Below, piece by piece: positions 1 to 6,058 of a DNA stretch of 6,058 nucleotides; within the stretch, counting starts at the first letter, position 1, and every line of letters starts with the position of its first letter. Where the stretch lies: assembly GCA_030452365.1 (NCBI GenBank), contig JAKDMK010000162.1:1-6058 (forward strand). Direction: 5' to 3'. The notes under the pieces were generated by a model. That model saw only the letters and a program-made list of their open reading frames with translations, did no database searches and was not told the origin of the DNA. Both the position numbers and the translations under genes were made by a program. The DNA comes from Nitrococcus sp. Lineage in GTDB: Bacteria > Pseudomonadota > Gammaproteobacteria > Nitrococcales > Nitrococcaceae.

Positions 1-4
1 CTGG

Positions 5-36
5 ATCCTGCGACTCCGCTCCGCTGCGCGCAGGAT
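5..36. repeat. Stem-loop intergenic repeat upstream of algC
   Basis: An 8-base perfect inverted repeat, ATCCTGCG (5-12) and CGCAGGAT (29-36), encloses a 16-base GC-rich loop; GACA follows directly. The shape (GGATCCT..., a loop rich in CTCCGCT, then AGGATGACA) resembles from memory a dispersed palindrome found between genes in many bacterial genomes. I could not check this by search. Neither strand has a T-run after the stem, so it is not a classical intrinsic terminator, though it could stabilise or end an upstream (dut?) transcript. All three + strand frames close by base 60, and I see no coding signal here. Confidence 0.5.
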
Positions 37-88
37 GACAGAGGGGGTGAGTAGTTACTAATGCAAATGAATTGCCGTTTATTAGCCC

Positions 89-98
89 GGGGGATGCC

Positions 99-107
<9 letters not shown>
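89..107 (+). promoter_or_regulatory. Competing ribosome binding sites for algC
   Basis: GGGGGA (89-94) serves ATG 99 and AAAGGA (102-107) serves GTG 114. The second is the better Shine-Dalgarno match with better spacing, but its start codon is the weaker one. ATG 99 also overlaps the TGA (100-102) of a 13-codon frame opening at ATG 61. That would allow coupled translation, but nothing shows that the small frame is used. Confidence 0.35.
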
Positions 108-3565
<3,458 letters not shown>

Positions 3566-3664
3566 CCGACATGACCCCGGCTTTGGGCCTCAAACTTCGC
3601 AAGCCGCAACAGCAATGGCTCGATCCGGGTTTACGCGCATCGGTGTCGAATCGCGCCCGCCGCG

Positions 3665-3693
3665 CTGAGTGCTACCATTAGGCGGTCTATAAT
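3665..3693 (+). promoter_or_regulatory. Candidate sigma-70 promoter for the zinc-ribbon gene
   Basis: A perfect -10 hexamer TATAAT (3688-3693) lies 17 bases after CTGAGT (3665-3670), which matches only three of six bases of TTGACA. Transcription would start near 3700, about 39 bases before the ATG at 3739. No intrinsic terminator for argB is visible in 3566-3664, so some read-through from argB is possible. The -10 box is striking in such GC-rich DNA; the -35 box is weak. Confidence 0.5.
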
Positions 3694-3725
3694 GGGTTGA
3701 CGAGTGCTTAATATCCTCAGTTAAC

Positions 3726-3730
3726 AGGAG
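3726..3730 (+). promoter_or_regulatory. Ribosome binding site AGGAG that fixes the zinc-ribbon start
   Basis: AGGAG sits 8 bases before ATG 3739. A GTG at 3730 is in the same frame but overlaps the last base of this site and has no site of its own, so the ATG is the right start. Confidence 0.75.
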
Positions 3731-3738
3731 TGCAGCAG

Positions 3739-4005
3739 ATGCAATGTCCCAAATGCCACGAGACGCTCAGCATGGCCGAGCGCCAGGGCGTTGAAATTGA
3801 TTACTGTCCGAAGTGCCGGGGCGTCTGGCTCGATCGTGGGGAGCTCGATAAGATCCTCGAGCGCGACGCGGCGCTCGAAGCATCAGCCGGTGCTCCTTCC
3901 TCTCACGACCGCCCTGCAGCGCCACCCTACGGGGGGCAGGGGCACTACGGAGGGGGCCACCATCACAAGCACAAGAGTCTGCTAAGTCAGCTATTCGACA
4001 TCTAA
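3739..4005 (+). CDS. Small TFIIB-type zinc-ribbon protein with His-rich tail
   Basis: An 88-residue protein. Two CPxC knuckles, C3/C6 (MQCPKC) and C23/C26 (DYCPKCRGVWLDRGEL), form a four-cysteine zinc ribbon of the zf-TFIIB type. The WLDRGEL motif right after the second knuckle is typical of that family. Residues 37-45 look helical and acidic, 49-72 are low-complexity Ala/Pro/Gly, and 69-79 hold five histidines plus lysines (HYGGGHHHKHK). The end, SLLSQLFDI, resembles the short hydrophobic tail I recall from relatives. There is no signal peptide or membrane segment, so it is probably cytoplasmic. The function of these proteins is not established; metal or nucleic-acid binding is plausible. 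It has its own promoter and ribosome binding site and appears monocistronic. Confidence 0.85.
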   Translation: MQCPKCHETLSMAERQGVEIDYCPKCRGVWLDRGELDKILERDAALEASAGAPSSHDRPAAPPYGGQGHYGGGHHHKHKSLLSQLFDI

Positions 4006-4014
4006 TTGAGCCGA

Positions 4015-4043
4015 TGGACCAATGGGGTCAAGTCTAGTATTAT
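4015..4043 (+). promoter_or_regulatory. Possible promoter at the left edge of the palindrome, reading toward the Uma2 gene
   Basis: TGGACC (4015-4020, four of six matches to TTGACA) lies 17 bases before TATTAT (4038-4043, five of six matches to TATAAT). The -35 box is outside the inverted repeat and the -10 box inside its left arm. A transcript would begin near 4050, in the central loop, and reach the ATG at 4129. Pattern match only; the AT-rich arm makes a chance hit more likely. Confidence 0.3.
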
Positions 4044-4117
4044 GCATTCCAGGGCTTTGAGACCTTTAGCATAAGTCGTCCCAGCTGCTGAATGCACAAT
4101 ACTAGATTTGACCCCGT
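4022..4117. repeat. Imperfect palindrome with 26-base arms (MITE- or REP-like element)
   Basis: The left arm 4024-4049 (GGGGTCAAGTCTAGTATT...) and right arm 4090-4115 (...AATACTAGATTTGACCCC) are reverse complements at 24 of 26 positions. Pairing extends outward by one wobble and one A-T pair to 4022-4117. The 40-base centre has no strong structure. On each strand the two imperfect positions are one G-U wobble and one A-C mismatch. The arms are about 42% GC, well below the flanking genes. GGGGTCA...TGACCCC ends resemble from memory repeats near IS200-like (Y1) transposases in proteobacteria, but no transposase is in the window and no clear target duplication was found. No T-run follows the hairpin, so it is not an obvious terminator. 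Confidence 0.75.
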
Positions 4118-4128
4118 CTCCTCGAGCG

Positions 4129-4698
4129 ATGACTATCCGGACAAGTAGCAGTCGATTCCGCATCAACGATTACTTAGAAGGCGAGCTTCTGAGTGAAGTG
4201 CGCCACGAGTACATCGGCGGTGAACTCTACGCTATGGTGGGTGCCAGCGATCGGCACAACCTGATCACCGGCAATATCTTCGCTGCCCTGCACCCTCTCG
4301 TTCGCGGCACGCCATGCCAGCTTTTCATGGCGGACATGAAGGTTCACCTCACTGTTGCCGGTGAGGATGCATTCTACTACCCGGATGTCATGCTCGCCTG
4401 TGATCCGCACGACCGCGCCCGCTATTATAGGGAGCACCCGTGTCTCATCGTGGAGGTGCTCTCGGATGCGACCGAGCGCATCGACCGCCGCGAAAAGCTG
4501 CTCGCCTATAGCCGCATCGACAGCCTCCAGGAATACCTGCTGCTGTCGCAGATCGAGCCGCTGGCGGAGCTGCACCGCCGTCGCGATGACCGGCACGCTC
4601 AGCGCATCCGCGAAGGCTCGGTCCGAATTGAATGCCTCGATACCGCGCTGGACATCGACTCAATCTATGAGGGTGTTCCGCCGTTCGAGGGCGTATGA
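4129..4698 (+). CDS. Uma2 family (DUF820) putative endonuclease-fold protein
   Basis: A 189-residue protein of the Uma2/DUF820 family, which has a PD-(D/E)XK nuclease-like fold and mostly unknown function. Family marks in order: SEVRHEYIGGELYAMVGAS (22-40), RHN (42-44), AFYYPDVMLACDP (81-93, with D86 the likely acidic catalytic residue), CLIVEVLSDATERIDRREKLLAYSRI (105-130, with E109 in the core strand and K123), EYLLLSQ (135-141) and IYEGV near the end. Length and order are normal, and no core residue is obviously missing. ATG 4129 gives the usual short lead-in to the DYLEGE segment; the upstream in-frame TTG 4108 lies inside the palindrome arm and is unlikely. No good ribosome binding site is seen, only CGAG about 2 bases away, so expression may be low. 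The next gene starts 71 bases later on the same strand. Nuclease activity is inference. Confidence 0.88.
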   Translation: MTIRTSSSRFRINDYLEGELLSEVRHEYIGGELYAMVGASDRHNLITGNIFAALHPLVRGTPCQLFMADMKVHLTVAGEDAFYYPDVMLACDPHDRARYYREHPCLIVEVLSDATERIDRREKLLAYSRIDSLQEYLLLSQIEPLAELHRRRDDRHAQRIREGSVRIECLDTALDIDSIYEGVPPFEGV

Positions 4699-4765
4699 AG
4701 TGGTCCGAAGTGGCGTGGCGTCTCAATTCGGCAGTCTACGAACCCACTCCCTGATCGCAGCAGCA

Positions 4766-4775
4766 TGACGTGACG
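4766..4775 (+). repeat. TGACG tandem duplication at the glycosyltransferase start
   Basis: TGACG occurs twice in tandem (4766-4770 and 4771-4775), preceded by A. Removing one copy would join ATG to ACG CCG in the reading frame of the downstream gene. With both copies, ATG 4765 meets TGA after two codons and the gene begins at GTG 4770. This can be seen in the sequence; whether it is a recent duplication is inference. Confidence 0.55.
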
Positions 4776-5927
4776 CCGTCCTCTCCGCGCCCGTATGCGC
4801 TGGTACTCACCCGCAACTTGCCGCCTCTGGTAGGCGGCATGGAGCGTCTTGTCTGGCACATCGTCGATGAATTGCGCGCCGATTACCGGGTCCACGTCGT
4901 CGCTCCGGTCGGCAGCAAGCCGAATCTCCCTCCGAATGTCACCGCCAGCGAAGTACCGCTTAGCCCCCTGACCTGGTTTCTCTTGCGCACCCTATTCACC
5001 GTGCTCTGGCCAGCGTTACGCCTGCGCCCTTGCATGGTCCTAGCCGGCAGCGGATTGACCGCCCCCTTTGCCTGGCTCGCGGCCCGCCTCACTGGCGCGC
5101 GCAGCATCGTCTATCTGCACGGCCTCGACATCGAGGCCAAGCAGCCGCTCTACCGGCTGTTCTGGCGCCCATTCTTTCGTCGGTTTGACCTTGTGCTTGT
5201 CAATAGCCGCTTCACGCGGCAACTGGCTATCGACGCCCAGATTGCGCCGCAACGGATCTCGATTCTTCCGCCCGGCGTGGAGCTGCCAGAAACAGAGAAA
5301 CGCGCCGCCCTGCGCAGCGACTTCCGTAGCAAGCATGGACTGGGTGACGCACCCATCATGCTATACGTAGGCCGCATCACCGCGCGCAAGGGCCTCGCGG
5401 TGTTTGCGCAAAGCATCTTCCCGAAGGTCGCCGGAGCGATCCCCACGGCCAGACTCATCGTCATTGGCGGAGAACCTGCCAATGCACTGCTGCAATCGGA
5501 GAAGCAGCGAGCGCGGATTGACCGGGCGTTGACTTACGCTGGCCTGACGGACAGGGCGCTTTTCCTCGGTAAGCAGGACGATGCGCAGGTCGATGCCGCG
5601 TATTTTGCAGCGGACGTGCTGATCTTTCCCGTACAGCAGAGTCCAGGTGACAATGAAGGCTTCGGAATGGTCGCCGTCGAGGCGGCTGCGCATGGGCTTC
5701 CCACGGTAGCGTTCGCCGCGGGCGGCGTAGCGGATGCCGTGGCCGAGGGCATCTCCGGGCGCTTAATCACGGCAAATGACAATGAGGGCTTCGCCCAAGC
5801 CGTAATCGAGCAGTTAGGCAATATGACGACGGCTGAACAGTCCGCCGCGTGTGCTCGCTTTGCAGAAGACTTTGCATGGCCGGCGTTCGGTGAGCGATTG
5901 CGTGCCTATCTGCGGGGATGCTCCTGA
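4770..5927 (+). CDS. GT4-family glycosyltransferase (GT-B fold, Glycos_transf_1)
   Basis: A 385-residue retaining glycosyltransferase expected to move a sugar from a nucleotide donor to an envelope lipid or polysaccharide acceptor; the sugar cannot be read from sequence. The N-terminal acceptor domain starts with RNLPPLVGGMERL (15-27), the usual GT4 glycine loop, followed by the hydrophobic stretch 66-104, YLHGLDIE (115-122) and VNSRFTRQLA (144-153). ILPPGVELP (165-173) marks the hinge. The C-terminal donor domain has LYVGRITARKG (198-208, R202 and K207 for donor phosphates), LIVIGGEP (229-236), LFLGKQDD (264-271) and the E-x7-E motif in NEGFGMVAVEAAAHGLP (E296, E304), then GGVADAV. Length is normal. 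The GTG start is needed to include the first beta strand; the next in-frame ATG (4839) would cut off the glycine loop. No clear ribosome binding site precedes it. The hydrophobic 66-104 region may attach it to the inner membrane face. Confidence 0.9.
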   Translation: MTPSSPRPYALVLTRNLPPLVGGMERLVWHIVDELRADYRVHVVAPVGSKPNLPPNVTASEVPLSPLTWFLLRTLFTVLWPALRLRPCMVLAGSGLTAPFAWLAARLTGARSIVYLHGLDIEAKQPLYRLFWRPFFRRFDLVLVNSRFTRQLAIDAQIAPQRISILPPGVELPETEKRAALRSDFRSKHGLGDAPIMLYVGRITARKGLAVFAQSIFPKVAGAIPTARLIVIGGEPANALLQSEKQRARIDRALTYAGLTDRALFLGKQDDAQVDAAYFAADVLIFPVQQSPGDNEGFGMVAVEAAAHGLPTVAFAAGGVADAVAEGISGRLITANDNEGFAQAVIEQLGNMTTAEQSAACARFAEDFAWPAFGERLRAYLRGCS

Positions 5928-6058
5928 ACCTGCTCCGCCTCGCGCGGTGACAACTATCCTAACAGTGGGCGTCGGGACGTAGCTGCAGATGTTCGATAAT
6001 CTGTGCAACACTGATTACGTGTTCGAATGATTCAAACTGTGCTATGGCCAACCTGACC
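5928..6058. other. Terminal 131 bases without a supported gene
   Basis: No terminator hairpin with a T-run follows the glycosyltransferase. From about 5990 the DNA is richer in A/T than the genes. It holds a repeated GTTCGA (5991-5996 and 6021-6026), a small palindrome GAATGATTC (6025-6033) and a GATAAT -10-like box (5995-6000) with only a poor -35. A 13-codon frame from ATG 5989 to the stop ending at 6030 has no recognisable product. It may be a leader of a gene beyond the window. Confidence 0.4.

Noticed and set aside
72..98. TTG 72 as the algC start
   Set aside because: No ribosome binding site upstream, and two better-supported starts lie 27 and 42 bases downstream.
3566..3664. Intrinsic terminator after argB
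   Set aside because: Short CCCGG/CCGGG-type matches exist, but loops are too long and no T-run follows.
3696..3726. TTGACG (3696-3701) as a -35 box for a second promoter before the zinc-ribbon gene
   Set aside because: No acceptable -10 box at 16-18 bases; TTAACA at 3721 is too far and would overlap the ribosome binding site.
4012..4131. CGATG near 4012-4016 and 4127-4131 as a target-site duplication flanking the palindrome
   Set aside because: Only five bases match, and the copies are not adjacent to the arm ends and lie at different distances from them, so they do not make a credible target duplication.

Overview
The window is a GC-rich, gene-dense piece of bacterial chromosome. All five supported genes lie on the + strand. 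The first two form the pair algC-argB: a bifunctional phosphomannomutase/phosphoglucomutase followed two bases later by N-acetylglutamate kinase. Both proteins strongly resemble the Pseudomonas aeruginosa homologues, and from memory the order (coaBC-)dut-algC-argB is typical of gammaproteobacteria. I infer a gammaproteobacterium that is not Pseudomonas. The Uma2 gene and the scattered palindromic repeats would suit a purple-sulfur-bacterium or Chromatiales-like genome, but the order is a guess.

Layout. Bases 1-98 hold a short stem-loop repeat and the leader of algC; the upstream gene, expected to be dut, is outside the window. Bases 99-2636 encode a long AlgC with two membrane segments and a predicted periplasmic domain ahead of a complete phosphohexomutase. 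Bases 2639-3565 encode ArgB. A 173-base gap carries a good -10 box and a strong ribosome binding site for a small zinc-ribbon protein (3739-4005). Next comes a 92-base imperfect palindrome with 26-base arms (4024-4115), probably a small non-autonomous mobile or repetitive element. It sits 13 bases before a Uma2-family (DUF820) nuclease-fold gene (4129-4698). A GT4 glycosyltransferase (4770-5927) starts at a GTG formed by a tandem TGACG duplication. The last 131 bases hold no gene I can support.

How the genes fit together. AlgC makes mannose-1-phosphate and glucose-1-phosphate, precursors of nucleotide sugars, and the GT4 enzyme could use such sugars for an envelope polysaccharide or glycolipid; that link is only inference. 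ArgB is arginine biosynthesis and probably shares a transcript with algC. The zinc-ribbon and Uma2 genes look like independent units. I see no convincing new multi-gene system. The best leads are the palindromic element beside the Uma2 gene and the membrane-anchored, sensor-like front end of AlgC.
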